A stretch of DNA of 64,000 nucleotides from positions 2,852,001 to 2,916,000 of the forward strand of contig NZ_CP066831.1 of NCBI RefSeq assembly GCF_016598615.1, written 5' to 3'. The notes beneath the pieces were generated by a model. The model did not search any database. It was given only the letters and a program-made list of their open reading frames with translations, and was not told the DNA's origin. The translations under genes and the position numbers were made by a program. Below, piece after piece: positions 10,104 to 18,569 of this stretch; the stretch's first letter is position 1; each line of letters opens with the position of its first letter. The DNA comes from Streptomyces liliifuscus. Its GTDB lineage: Bacteria > Actinomycetota > Actinomycetes > Streptomycetales > Streptomycetaceae.

Positions 10104-10661
10104 ATGAGATCCGCCGTGTTCGCCCGTGCCACCCGAATCGCCGCCGTCGGTGCCACCGCCGCCGCGCTGACGATCGGGCTCGCCACCTCCGCCTCGGCCG
10201 CCACCGCCACGCGGTCCGTGACGGTGAGCGGAACGACGTACAACCTGTCCCTGACGGCCCCCGACGCCCTGTCGGCCGCCGGACAGAACATCACCGTCTC
10301 CGGCAGTGGCTACAACACCCTCCAGGGCGTCTACGTCGGCCTGTGTGTGATACCCGACGGCGTCGTGCCCGGGGACCCGTCGACGTACACCTCCCGGCCG
10401 ACCCCCTGCCTGGGCGGCGCCGACCAGTCCGGCACGACGGGCGCCTCGCACTGGGTGTCGAACTTCGGCGGCGGCACGGTCGCGAACAGCTCCACCTACG
10501 GCTCCGGCGGTTCCTTCGACGTCAGCGTGCACGTGAACCCGAACATCGCCTCCGGCCAGGTCTGCGGCACGGACGTGGACTGCGCCGTCGTGACGCGCGC
10601 CGACCACACGGCGAGCGGCACCCGCTCGTACGACGTCTACATCCCGGTCACCTTCTCGTGA
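10104..10661 (+). CDS. Small secreted protein, iron-regulated, unknown function
   Basis: Exported protein of 185 residues with a clear Sec signal peptide (hydrophobic residues 10-28, cleavage near ATSASA). The mature part is rich in Ser, Thr and Gly, looks like a beta-sandwich, and has four cysteines (in GLCVIP, TPCLGG, GQVCG and VDCAV) that could form two disulfides. I do not recognise a named family with certainty; the fold looks immunoglobulin-like, similar to secreted chromoprotein-type proteins. It is under the iron box at 10054 and its stop overlaps the GTG of the next gene by four bases, so both proteins are probably made together. A role in heme or iron capture at the surface is inference from that regulation. 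Confidence 0.8.
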   Translation: MRSAVFARATRIAAVGATAAALTIGLATSASAATATRSVTVSGTTYNLSLTAPDALSAAGQNITVSGSGYNTLQGVYVGLCVIPDGVVPGDPSTYTSRPTPCLGGADQSGTTGASHWVSNFGGGTVANSSTYGSGGSFDVSVHVNPNIASGQVCGTDVDCAVVTRADHTASGTRSYDVYIPVTFS

Positions 10662-12166
10662 CCGCGCCTCTCAGAACCCGGGGGCGGAGCGATGTGCTCC
10701 GCCCCCGGGCGGCGGGCGCCCTCGTGGGGATCACGGCGGTGGTCCTCACCGCCGTCGTCGTCAGCACGCCCGCCGTCGGCGCCGACGACCCGCCGGGGAC
10801 CGACGGTTACGAGCGGACGGCCCGCCTCACGACCGTCGGCAAACCGCTCGACCTGCTGGTGCACCCCGAGTCGGGAAAGCTGTACGTCGGGTCCGACACC
10901 GTCGCCGGTACGACGGGCGGCAGCCTGGCCGGCGTATATGTCGTCGACCCGGCCTCCGGGAACGTACTGAACTGGGTGAAGACCTCGCCTGGCAGCACGG
11001 GCGCGCCCGCCCAGCTGCCGGGCAAACGGCTCGCCGGGCCGCTGCCGGGTGACGGCGTGCACTATCTCGTCGGGCTGCGCGGGATCGCCGCGGTCAAGGA
11101 CGGCGACACAGCGGGGCACGGTGGCTGGCTCACCACCACGACGATCACGCAGGCCAAGGCCGGTGCGAAACCAGGCACGGTCGTGGTCGTGCGCGGGACG
11201 AAACTGGAGGAGGTCGCCGTCGGCGAGACGTCGGTGACCGTGGAGCGGTCCCTGACCCTGCCGGCCGCCGGCGGTCCGCTCGCCGTGGACACCGCCGCCG
11301 GGCAGATCTGGGTCGCCGACAACACCAACAGCCTGCTGCGCAGGGTCGGTTCGGCCGACTTCACGCCGGACGGCAAGGAGATCCAGCTCGCCGCGGGGGC
11401 CGCGGTGTCCTTCCTGGAGTGGGACACCGAGCGCGGAGTGCTGTGGGCGGGGCGCGGCACGGTCCTGGAGGCGTACGACATCGCCACCGGCGAACTGGCC
11501 GCCTCCTTCGACGCGAAACCCGGCGACACCATCGCCGATGTCGCCGTGGACCCGCGCTCCGACCGGGCCTTCGCGGTGTGGCAGGACTGGGGCAATCCGC
11601 CGGAGGAGGGGGACGGCGTGGGCCGGCTCGCGGTGTACGACACGGCGACGCTCAAGGACCTCGACATGGGTGCCGAACTTCCGGGTGTCAACGGCCAGTT
11701 GGGCAGCTCGTCCGTCGCGGTGACGCCAGGCGGCGATTCGGTGTTCGTCGCGAGCCCGTCCGACGCCTCGCTCACCGTGTTCCGCGCGCCGGTGCCGCCG
11801 TCGCCCTCCGGGTCGCCGTCACCGTCCGACCCGGTGTCACCGTCGCCCTCGGACCCGGCCTCGCCCAGCCCTTCGGACGGAACGTCCGAGCCGTCGCCCG
11901 GCGACTCCGGCCCGGACCCCGACCCGACCGGCTCCGGCACCGTCGTTCCCGTCGACGGTCCGACCGCCGACGGGAACAGCGCGGGCGGCACGGGAGGCGG
12001 TGGCGCGCAGACCACGACCGGTGGCGGCTCGCTCGACACCGCCGGCGACGGGTCGCTCGCCTCGACCGGCACCGATGTGCTCCTGCCCGCCGCGGCCGGC
12101 ACCGCGGCACTGGTCGCCACCGGCACCGCCGCGGTGCTGTGGCGCCGCCGACGGGCCACCACGTAG
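10658..12166 (+). CDS. LAxTG cell-wall-anchored beta-propeller protein, iron-regulated
   Basis: Surface protein of 502 residues. It has a signal peptide (hydrophobic stretch about 18-38), then a domain with repeated YVVDPASG-, LAVDTAAGQIWVAD- and VAVDPRSDRAFAV-type blades that read as a YVTN/NHL-like propeller. A long Pro/Ser/Asp/Gly linker (about 375-465) follows. The end has a sortase signal: LASTG, a hydrophobic helix and RRRR. The LAxTG form is that used by class E sortases of Streptomyces, so the protein should be covalently anchored with the linker spanning the wall. The GTG at 10658 overlaps the upstream stop (GTGA). Shares the iron-box promoter, so it probably acts with the small secreted protein in iron or heme acquisition. 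Confidence 0.87.
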   Translation: MTAPLRTRGRSDVLRPRAAGALVGITAVVLTAVVVSTPAVGADDPPGTDGYERTARLTTVGKPLDLLVHPESGKLYVGSDTVAGTTGGSLAGVYVVDPASGNVLNWVKTSPGSTGAPAQLPGKRLAGPLPGDGVHYLVGLRGIAAVKDGDTAGHGGWLTTTTITQAKAGAKPGTVVVVRGTKLEEVAVGETSVTVERSLTLPAAGGPLAVDTAAGQIWVADNTNSLLRRVGSADFTPDGKEIQLAAGAAVSFLEWDTERGVLWAGRGTVLEAYDIATGELAASFDAKPGDTIADVAVDPRSDRAFAVWQDWGNPPEEGDGVGRLAVYDTATLKDLDMGAELPGVNGQLGSSSVAVTPGGDSVFVASPSDASLTVFRAPVPPSPSGSPSPSDPVSPSPSDPASPSPSDGTSEPSPGDSGPDPDPTGSGTVVPVDGPTADGNSAGGTGGGGAQTTTGGGSLDTAGDGSLASTGTDVLLPAAAGTAALVATGTAAVLWRRRRATT

Positions 12167-12282
12167 ACAGGGCCGCGGCCCGACGGGCTCATGACCCCCG
12201 GGCCGCGAAGGAGACAAACGCACACCGGATCCCCCACCCCGGAAGGTCCGACAGCCGCGAACAGGCCCGACAAGGGCCCGCA

Positions 12283-12960
12283 TCAGTGCTGTTGGACCTT
12301 CTGCGGTGTCGCCTCGCTCGGCCGTACGACGACGTATCCCTCGCCCTGGAGCATCAACTGCACGGCCTCGCCCGAGCCGCCACGGATCATCGAGCCGATG
12401 GACTGCGAACGGTGCAGTGTGGTCTGGAGGTTGGCCGTCCAGCCGACGATCGCGTCCGTGTCGACGTACACCGGCCACTGCGGCGAGACCGGGATGACCA
12501 GCGGGTTGCCCTCGCAGACGAGACCGAGCCTGCCCTGGCCGGTGAAGACGCTGTTGAACAGTCCGCCGCCGGTGATGCCCGCGCCCTTCACCGTCTTGAT
12601 CTCGTACTTCAGCGAGGCGTCGAAGCACAGTACGTTGCGGCCGTTGACGGTGAAGACGTCACCGGGGTCGATGTCGACGATGAAGCAGTTCTGCGCCTCG
12701 TGCGCGAACCAGGCCTCCCCCTGTCCGCGCACCGCCATGAGCGGCAGGCCCTCGCCGGTCACGGCCCGTTTGAGCATGCCGCCGACGCCCTGGCCCTTGC
12801 GCTCGAACTGCAGATTGCCCCGGTAGGCGATCATCGCGCCCTGCCGGGCGAGCATCTCGCCGTTGACGGCGTACTTGATCGACTTGGCGTTCTCGACGCT
12901 CATGCCCGCCGCAGTGGCCGGCTGCACCATGTACTCGCTGGAAAACAGATCACCCTTCAT
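12283..12960 (-). CDS. AIM24 family protein
   Basis: Protein of 225 residues in the AIM24/DUF124 family, named after a yeast mitochondrial protein; the bacterial function is not established. It shows the duplicated beta-rich trefoil layout with GEMLARQGAMIAYRGNL near the N terminus and GQGEAWFAHEAQNCFIVDIDPGD in the middle, both usual for the family. No signal peptide or membrane helix is visible. The ATG at 12960 has CAGGAT about 8 bases upstream and is preferred to an upstream in-frame start at 12996. It is expressed alone, after tandem hairpins that close off the protease gene. Confidence 0.88.
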   Translation of the reverse strand: MKGDLFSSEYMVQPATAAGMSVENAKSIKYAVNGEMLARQGAMIAYRGNLQFERKGQGVGGMLKRAVTGEGLPLMAVRGQGEAWFAHEAQNCFIVDIDPGDVFTVNGRNVLCFDASLKYEIKTVKGAGITGGGLFNSVFTGQGRLGLVCEGNPLVIPVSPQWPVYVDTDAIVGWTANLQTTLHRSQSIGSMIRGGSGEAVQLMLQGEGYVVVRPSEATPQKVQQH

Positions 12961-13050
12961 GCGGGCATCCTGTCCCGGACGCGCGGGTTCCACCATCCAG
13001 CGGCGGGATGAAAGGCAGCGACAAAGGTATACGTCCGTGGAACGAAAGGC

Positions 13051-13120
13051 GGGGCGGCCGACGCCCGCTCGCGTCGGCCGCCCCTGCGGGGGCCTTTCGG
13101 CCCCACCCTGTGGGGGGTGG
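13051..13120 (-). terminator. Tandem hairpin terminators after the protease gene
   Basis: A 14-base stem GGGGCGGCCGACGC with a 6-base loop and its exact complement spans 13051-13084. Directly beside it are GGGGCC-TTTC-GGCCCC (13089-13104) and a CCACCC/GGGTGG stem ending at 13120. They lie downstream of the minus-strand protease stop at 13152 and upstream of the AIM24 gene. Confidence 0.85.
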
Positions 13121-13151
13121 TTCGTCTTTCGACGGTCGGAGGGCCGGAAGG

Positions 13152-14960
13152 TCAGAAGGTCAGCTTCCAGCTGTTGATCGTGCCGGTGTCAGCCGAGGCC
13201 ACGTCCTGCACGCGCAGCTTCCAGGTGCCGTTGGCGGTCTCGCTGGAGGCGTCCACGGTGTAGGTCGTGTTGACGTTGTCGGCCGAGTCCGAGCCCGAGG
13301 ACTTCAGCCGGTACGCCGTGCCGTCCGGGGCGACCAGGTCGATCACCAGGTCACCGCGGTAGGTGTGGGTGATGTCGACGCCGACCTGGAGGGCCGAGGG
13401 CGCGTTGCCGGTGCGGCCGCTGACGGCGATCGAGGACTCGACTGCCGAGCCCGCGTCCGGGATGGAGACGGCCGTGGTGCTGGTGAAGGTGGTGCCCCCC
13501 GTGGAGCCTCCCGACCCGCTCACCGCCTGCACCGTCTTGGCCGCGTCCGCGAGACCCGCGCCACAGCCGCCCGAGCAAGTACCGGGCAGAGCACGCGAGT
13601 TGGTCTTGATCGCGGACTCGATCTGGGCCGGGGTCAGCGCGGAGTTGGCCGACTTGGCGAGCGCGGCGAGACCCGCGATGTGCGGGGCGGCCATGCTGGT
13701 GCCCTGGTAGTAGGCGTAGGACTCCGAACCGGGGCCCTGCGTACCGGAGTTCAGCGTGGACAGGATGCCGTTGGCGGTGCCGGTGCTGGTCTGGCCCCCG
13801 GGTGCCGCGATGTCGACGACCGAGCCGAAGTTGGAGTAACTGGCCTTGGAGCCCGTGCGGTTGAGCGCGGCGACCGAGATCACGTTGCCGCAGCTGGCCG
13901 GCGAGTAGTTGGCCGCGTTGGCGTTGCTGTTGCCCGCCGCGACGACGACCGTGGTGCCCCGGCCGACGGCGTTGTTGATCGCGGTCTGGGTGGCCGTGGT
14001 GCAGGCACCGCCACCGCCCAGGCTCATGTTGATGACCTTGGCGACGTTGGCGTTGGCCGGGACGCCGGAGACCGTACCGCCGGACGCCCAGGTGATGGCG
14101 TCGATGATGTCGGAGTCGTAGCCGCCGCACTTGCCGAGGACGCGCAGCGGGGAGATCTTCGCGTTGTACGCGATGCCCGCGACGCCCTTGCTGTTGTTGG
14201 TGACGGCGGCGATGGTGCCCGCGACGTGCGTGCCGTGCCAGGAGGACGAACTGCCCGTGGTCTGCTCGCACTCGCCGGCGGAGTACCAGTCGCCCGGGTC
14301 GGCCGGGTTGCTGTCACGGCCGTTGCCGTCCACCGAGACCGCGGTGTCGGAGATGAAGTCGTAGCCCGCGACGATGTTGGCGGCGAGGTCGGAGTGGGTG
14401 ACGTAACCGGTGTCGATGACGGCGACGGTCACTCCGCTGCCGGTCGCGGTGTCCCAGGCGCCGGGCACGCGCATGCCCGCGGTGGTCTCGAAGAGGTCCC
14501 ACTGCTTGCTGTACTCGGTGTCGTTCGGGTCGGCCTGCGGCTTGTTGAGACGGTCCGGCACGACGTAGGCGACCTGCGGGTCGGCCCGGTACTCGGCGAC
14601 GACGTCGGCGACATCGGCCTTGCTCAGCTGCTCGCCCAGGTCGACCAGCGCGGCACCGGTGCCGAGGCGGCGCTGGAAGTCGAGGTTCTCGCCGGCCTCC
14701 TTGCCCTTGGCCTCGGCGTCGGCGGAGGCGGCCTTGTTCGACCTGGCCTCGGTGGCGCCCGACTTGTAGCCGACGATCAGCCGCTCGGCGGGAGCGGACA
14801 CGGCAGCGGCCGCGGTCCGCTCGGCGGGGACCTCGGCGGTGGCGGGACCGGCCAGCGCGAGGGACGTGGCGGTCCCGGCCAGCAGCGTCGCGGAGATCGC
14901 GGCGACGGATATCAGCTTCCGTCTCGCGGGTCGAGGAGTACGCAAGTGAGTGCCTTTCAT
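13152..14960 (-). CDS. Secreted subtilisin-family serine protease with P-domain
   Basis: Extracellular S8 protease of 602 residues. Order: signal peptide (hydrophobic 15-40), an inhibitor-I9-like propeptide (RLIVGYKSG to AYVVPDRLN, about 60-140), then the catalytic domain. The catalytic Asp is in VAVIDTGYVTHSD, His in SSWHGTHVAG and Ser in YYQGTSMAAPH; the oxyanion Asn is in VVAAGNSNANA. A Ser/Gly linker leads to a proprotein-convertase P-domain that ends with TGTINSWKLTF. Several cysteines suggest disulfides. The role is probably nutrition or processing of secreted proteins. The ATG at 14960 has a CGGAG site upstream. It is followed by strong terminators, so it is likely monocistronic. Confidence 0.94.
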   Translation of the reverse strand: MKGTHLRTPRPARRKLISVAAISATLLAGTATSLALAGPATAEVPAERTAAAAVSAPAERLIVGYKSGATEARSNKAASADAEAKGKEAGENLDFQRRLGTGAALVDLGEQLSKADVADVVAEYRADPQVAYVVPDRLNKPQADPNDTEYSKQWDLFETTAGMRVPGAWDTATGSGVTVAVIDTGYVTHSDLAANIVAGYDFISDTAVSVDGNGRDSNPADPGDWYSAGECEQTTGSSSSWHGTHVAGTIAAVTNNSKGVAGIAYNAKISPLRVLGKCGGYDSDIIDAITWASGGTVSGVPANANVAKVINMSLGGGGACTTATQTAINNAVGRGTTVVVAAGNSNANAANYSPASCGNVISVAALNRTGSKASYSNFGSVVDIAAPGGQTSTGTANGILSTLNSGTQGPGSESYAYYQGTSMAAPHIAGLAALAKSANSALTPAQIESAIKTNSRALPGTCSGGCGAGLADAAKTVQAVSGSGGSTGGTTFTSTTAVSIPDAGSAVESSIAVSGRTGNAPSALQVGVDITHTYRGDLVIDLVAPDGTAYRLKSSGSDSADNVNTTYTVDASSETANGTWKLRVQDVASADTGTINSWKLTF

Positions 14961-15311
14961 GGCCGGCTCCGGGCAGCGCGAAGCGGCGGTGCGATGCGAT
15001 GCATGCGGTGCCGTGCGGAGCGGAGCAGCGGTTCGATTCGCTTCGTCGTCGAAGCGGCGGGGGGTGCAATCGAGAAGGCGCGAGTGCCGGCCGTGCGCGA
15101 GCCTCCAGTCAGGGGTTACCTGTGGTTCGGCTGTGGTCGAACAATAGGCGGAGCCTTTATCCCGGGGATACGGGGAAAACCCTCGATCCATGGCCGAGAA
15201 CCCCCTATGGGGACCGGCCGGTTGGCGGGAAAGCCCCCTTTCCGGACGTTCAGTCCTGTCTCGCCGGGGCGGGTGCGGACGAGGCGTGAGGGACTGCCGA
15301 CGCGCAGGAAG
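14961..15311. other. Gene-free stretch upstream of the protease
   Basis: About 350 bases before the protease start without a convincing gene. It should contain the protease promoter. Short inverted repeats (GCTTCGTCGTCGAAGC near 15040-15055) are present. I looked for a riboswitch-like conserved core and did not find one. Confidence 0.4.
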
Positions 15312-15330
15312 TCAGGCCAGCCTTACTTTC
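15312..15330 (+). promoter_or_regulatory. Possible weak iron box
   Basis: TCAGGCCAGCCTTACTTTC matches 13 of 19 positions of the consensus TTAGGTTAGCCTTACCTAA and shares AGCCTTAC with it. It is enclosed by a CAGGAA/TTCCTG inverted repeat (15305-15333). It lies 82 bases upstream of a well-placed ribosome site. Weaker than the site at 10054. Confidence 0.4.
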
Positions 15331-15412
15331 CTGATCTCCGGTCTCCCGCCCAACGCGTCCCCGGTCTCCGCCGGCCCAACGCGCTCCCGGTCTCCCACCG
15401 AAGGAGTCGCCC

Positions 15413-15518
15413 ATGCCCTCCCGTGACCGTGAGGGCGGAAGCGCCGCCAACTCGTCCGCCCTAGCGAAGTCACTCGGCGCGGATCCGACGGCCGCCACTC
15501 AGCTGGGAGAACGCCGAC
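15413..15518 (+). other. Upstream reading frame with strong ribosome site; possible 5' part of the next gene
   Basis: An ATG at 15413 follows GAAGGAG by six bases, the best ribosome site in this region. The frame reads MPSRDREGGSAANSSALAK with GC-rich third positions up to about 15505. It then continues through the next gene in a non-coding frame. Shifting frame near 15500 would join it to the 15519 gene and give a product of about 107 residues, so either a frameshift or a separate leader is possible. Confidence 0.35.
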
Positions 15519-15737
15519 ATGTACGAGCCCGACCTGATCCTCGTCGACAACCGCGGCGGCAATCTCCAGCCGGCCGTGCTGAAGAAGAGGAAGCCGACCT
15601 GGGCCCGGCTGCCCGCCGTACGGGCGGACCGGACGTTCCCGTGGGCCGTCGAGGAGCGGTACAGCCACGCCGGGTACGCACCGCGCATCGAGCAACTGGC
15701 GGCGGCGCTGCGGCAGTCGGAGCCCCTGTCCTCGTAA
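15519..15737 (+). CDS. Small hypothetical protein (72 aa)
   Basis: I do not recognise this protein. It has 72 residues, starts MYEPDLILVDNRGG and contains a basic patch VLKKRKPTW and an Ala/Leu-rich C-terminal helix; no signal peptide or cysteine. Codon third positions are almost all G or C, which argues that this frame is truly coding. A GGGAGAA ribosome site lies about 8 bases before the ATG. Its frame stays open upstream back to a TAG at 15462 (SWENADMYEPD), so the true start may be earlier or reached from the frame at 15413. Convergent with the ABC exporter. The weak iron box upstream would suggest metal control, but that is tentative. Confidence 0.55.
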   Translation: MYEPDLILVDNRGGNLQPAVLKKRKPTWARLPAVRADRTFPWAVEERYSHAGYAPRIEQLAAALRQSEPLSS

Positions 15738-15828
15738 CAGGCTCTCCGCGGGCGGGGCTCGGCTGTCGCCGGCTCAGCCTGCCGTCGGCTCAGTCGACCG
15801 GCTCAGACATCAGGCTCAATCGTCGGGC

Positions 15829-17622
15829 TCAACTGTCGACGGACTCAGGCGTCTTCAGGCCGTCGTCCGTGGCCGCGAGGAACTGCGTGGCGGCGAGTTC
15901 GGCGTACAGCGGGTCACCGGCCACGAGTTCGCGATGGGTGCCCACCGCCCGTACCCGCCCCGCGTCCATGACGACGATCCGGTCGGCCATGGTCACGGTG
16001 GACAGCCGGTGGGCTACGACCAGGACCGTGGTGGTGCGGGCGACATCGGCGACGGTGTCGCGCAGCGCGGCTTCGTTGACCGCGTCGAGCTGGCTGGTGG
16101 CCTCGTCGAGCAGCAGCAGCCGGGGCCGCCTGAGCAGGGCGCGGGCGATGGCGACGCGCTGGCGCTCACCGCCGGAGAGCTTGGTGCCGCGGTGGCCGAC
16201 GAGGGTGTCGAGCCCCTTCGGCAGCCGGTCGACGAGGGAGTCGAGGCGGGTGGTCTTCAGCGCGCGCAGCACCTCGCCGTCGTCGGCGTCGGGATTGCCG
16301 AGCAGGAGGTTGTCGCGGAGGCTGCCGGAGAGGACGGGCGCGTCCTGTTCGACATAGCCGATGGCGGACCGGAGCGCGGAGACCTCCCAGTCGGTGAGGT
16401 CGCGGCCGTCCAGCTCGATGCTCCCCTCCTCCGGGTCGTAGAACCGCTCGATGAGCGAGAACACCGTGGTCTTCCCGGCGCCTGACGGTCCGACGAAGGC
16501 GGTCATGCCGCGCGGCGGGACGGCGAAGGTCACGCCGTGGTGCACGTACGGCAGGTCGTCGTCGTAGCGGAAGCGGACGTCCTGGAAGGCGATCGCGGCG
16601 GGTTCGGCGCCGGGCCGGGGCAGCGGCGAAGGCTCGGCGGCCGGTTCGGCGGGCAGCAGCCTGGCCTCCTCGATCCGGGCCAGGGCGGCCGATCCTGTCT
16701 GGTACTGGGCGACGGCTCCGACGACCTGCTGGATCGGCGCCATCAAGTAGAAGACGTACAGCAGGAACGCGACGAGGGTGCCGATGTCGACGGCCCCGGT
16801 CGCCACCCGTGCGCCGCCCACGGCGAGCACGGTGATGAAGGCGACCTGCATCGAGAGCCCGGCCGTGTTCCCCGCCAGCGCGGACCACTTGGCGGCCCGG
16901 ACGCTCTGACGCCACGACTCCTCGGCCGCCGCGTGCACGGCCTGCTCCTCGCGGTGCTCGGCGCCGGACGCCTTGATGGTCCTGAGCGCGCCGAGGGTCC
17001 GCTCCAGCGAGGCCCCCATCGCTCCGACGGCGTCCTGCGCGCGCCTGCTGGCGCGGTTGATCCGCGGCACGATCACACCGATCACCGTGCCCGCGGCCAG
17101 GACCACGCCGAGGGTGACGCCCGTCAGCACCGGGTCGACGAACCCCATCATCGCGAGCGTGGCCACCAGTGTGAGCCCGCCCGTGCCGAGTCCGACCAGT
17201 GAATCGGTGGTGACCTCCCTGAGCAGCGTGGTGTCCGAGGTGATCCGGGCCATCAGATCGCCGGGCTCGCTGCGGTCGACCGCGGATATGCGCAGCCGCA
17301 GCAGATGCGAGACCAGGCCCCGCCGCGCGCCGAGCACGACGGACTCGGCGGTGTACCGCAGCACATACCCACCCAGCGCCCCGAGCGCGGCGTTGGCGAC
17401 CACCAGACCCGACATGGCCAGCAGCGCGCCGGTGATCGACCGGTCGTGCCCCAGGTCGTCGATGAGCGTTCGGGCGACCAGCGGCAGCGCGAGCCCGGCG
17501 GCGCCCGTCAGCAGCGACAGCACGGCCCCGAGCAGCAGCGTCCAGCGATACGGGCGTACGTACCCGAGCAGGAGCCGCCACGGCGGTGTGGACGGCGCTT
17601 CGGACGGGTCGGGCTGTGGCAC
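15829..17622 (-). CDS. ABC exporter (fused membrane and ATPase domains, MsbA/LmrA type)
   Basis: Half-transporter of 597 residues that would work as a homodimer to export lipids, drugs or peptides. Six membrane helices lie in about residues 20-310, with the typical intracellular loop [15 protein letters not shown]. The ATPase domain has Walker [10 protein letters not shown], signature [15 protein letters not shown], Walker [13 protein letters not shown] and H-loop AHRLSTV, all intact. The ATPase loop contains a standard [13 protein letters not shown] segment. The GTG/ATG area at 17622 is 166 bases from a divergent TetR gene at 17789, the usual layout of an exporter controlled by its own repressor. 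Substrate unknown. Confidence 0.93.
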   Translation of the reverse strand: MPQPDPSEAPSTPPWRLLLGYVRPYRWTLLLGAVLSLLTGAAGLALPLVARTLIDDLGHDRSITGALLAMSGLVVANAALGALGGYVLRYTAESVVLGARRGLVSHLLRLRISAVDRSEPGDLMARITSDTTLLREVTTDSLVGLGTGGLTLVATLAMMGFVDPVLTGVTLGVVLAAGTVIGVIVPRINRASRRAQDAVGAMGASLERTLGALRTIKASGAEHREEQAVHAAAEESWRQSVRAAKWSALAGNTAGLSMQVAFITVLAVGGARVATGAVDIGTLVAFLLYVFYLMAPIQQVVGAVAQYQTGSAALARIEEARLLPAEPAAEPSPLPRPGAEPAAIAFQDVRFRYDDDLPYVHHGVTFAVPPRGMTAFVGPSGAGKTTVFSLIERFYDPEEGSIELDGRDLTDWEVSALRSAIGYVEQDAPVLSGSLRDNLLLGNPDADDGEVLRALKTTRLDSLVDRLPKGLDTLVGHRGTKLSGGERQRVAIARALLRRPRLLLLDEATSQLDAVNEAALRDTVADVARTTTVLVVAHRLSTVTMADRIVVMDAGRVRAVGTHRELVAGDPLYAELAATQFLAATDDGLKTPESVDS

Positions 17623-17788
17623 GGTGCTCCCCCTCGATCGGCTCCCCTCCCGCTCTCGACCGAAGTCCTCTCCGGGGCCTCGTCCGGAGCGAGGGGGGAT
17701 CGATGAAGTATCGCCGATGCCACTGACAGTGCCGCAGGGGATTTCGACCGGCGTTCTCCGGACGGACCCGTCGAGTAACGTTCGATGA

Positions 17789-18481
17789 ATGACCGCTTCC
17801 CCCGAACAACCGGCGTGGCGCCGGCGTGCCGTCGAGCGATCGACCCGGGCCGCGAAGCTGCGCGCGGAGGAACGCGTACAGAGGTTTCTGGACTCGGCCT
17901 ACGAGCTCATCGCCGAGAAGGGCACGACGGACTTCACCGTCCAGGAGGTGGTCAACCGCTCGAAGCAGTCGCTGCGCAGCTTCTACCAGTACTTCGACGG
18001 GAAGCACGAGTTGCTGCTCGCCCTGTTCGAGGACACGCTCGCCAAGTCGGCGAACGAGATCAGGGAAGCCGCCTCGTCGAAGAGCGATCCGCTCCGGGCG
18101 CTGCGCCTGGCCGTGGAGATGCTCCACGAGCGGGCGCGGCCGGGTCCCGACGTGCCGCGGCCGCTGTTCGGCGGGTTCGCCCTGCAGCTGCTGGTGAAGC
18201 ACCCCTCTCAGGTGGCGGCCGCCCATCGGCCGCTGCTCACGGTGTTCGCGGAGCTCATCGAGCGGGCCGCCGACGCGGGTGTCATCGCGGCCGGGCGGCC
18301 CCGCCGTCAGGCCGCGCTCGTCCTGCAGACCGTCATCTTCGCCGCGCAGGCGCATGGCGTGCCCTCCGACGGTCACGCCGAGCCGGTCACCTCCGAGCCG
18401 GTCACCTCCGAGGAGGTCTGGCGGTTCTGCCTGGGCGGCATCTCCGGCATCCCGCCGACGGGCAGGCCGGCCACGGCCTAG
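17789..18481 (+). CDS. TetR-family transcriptional regulator
   Basis: Regulator of 230 residues with an N-terminal helix-turn-helix ([20 protein letters not shown], about 50-69) preceded by a basic arm. The C-terminal part is a helical ligand-binding and dimer domain. No clear Shine-Dalgarno precedes the ATG at 17789, so leaderless translation is possible. The sequence TCGAGTAACGTTCGA at 17771-17785 overlaps the start and is a partial palindrome that could be its operator. Divergent to the ABC exporter at 15829, which is its likely target. A direct repeat of [11 protein letters not shown] sits near the C terminus. Confidence 0.9.
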   Translation: MTASPEQPAWRRRAVERSTRAAKLRAEERVQRFLDSAYELIAEKGTTDFTVQEVVNRSKQSLRSFYQYFDGKHELLLALFEDTLAKSANEIREAASSKSDPLRALRLAVEMLHERARPGPDVPRPLFGGFALQLLVKHPSQVAAAHRPLLTVFAELIERAADAGVIAAGRPRRQAALVLQTVIFAAQAHGVPSDGHAEPVTSEPVTSEEVWRFCLGGISGIPPTGRPATA

Positions 18482-18510
18482 GCACTCCGCTGGAAGGGCC
18501 GTGCTTCATC

Positions 18511-18560
18511 TGCGGGTTCGTCGTGGCTGGGCGCGCAGTTCCCCGCGCCCCTGAAGGGCG
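18511..18560. repeat. Dispersed palindromic element, copy C (partial)
   Basis: TGCGGGTTCGTCGTGGCTG followed by GCGCGCAGTTCCCCGCGCCCCTGAAGG matches the reverse complement of copy A (3192-3243). The second arm has decayed, leaving GCGCCC-CTGAA-GGGCGC as the stem. It lies between the convergent TetR and SMP-30 genes. Confidence 0.75.
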
Positions 18561-18569
18561 CCGGGCCCC

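Noticed and set aside
14961..15311. Riboswitch (for example c-di-AMP type) before the secreted protease
   Set aside because: No conserved core or convincing terminator/antiterminator pair could be identified by eye.
15413..16357. 314-codon plus-strand gene starting at the strong ribosome site
   Set aside because: After about 15510 it runs in a non-coding frame over the small gene and antisense to the ABC exporter; only its first part may be real.
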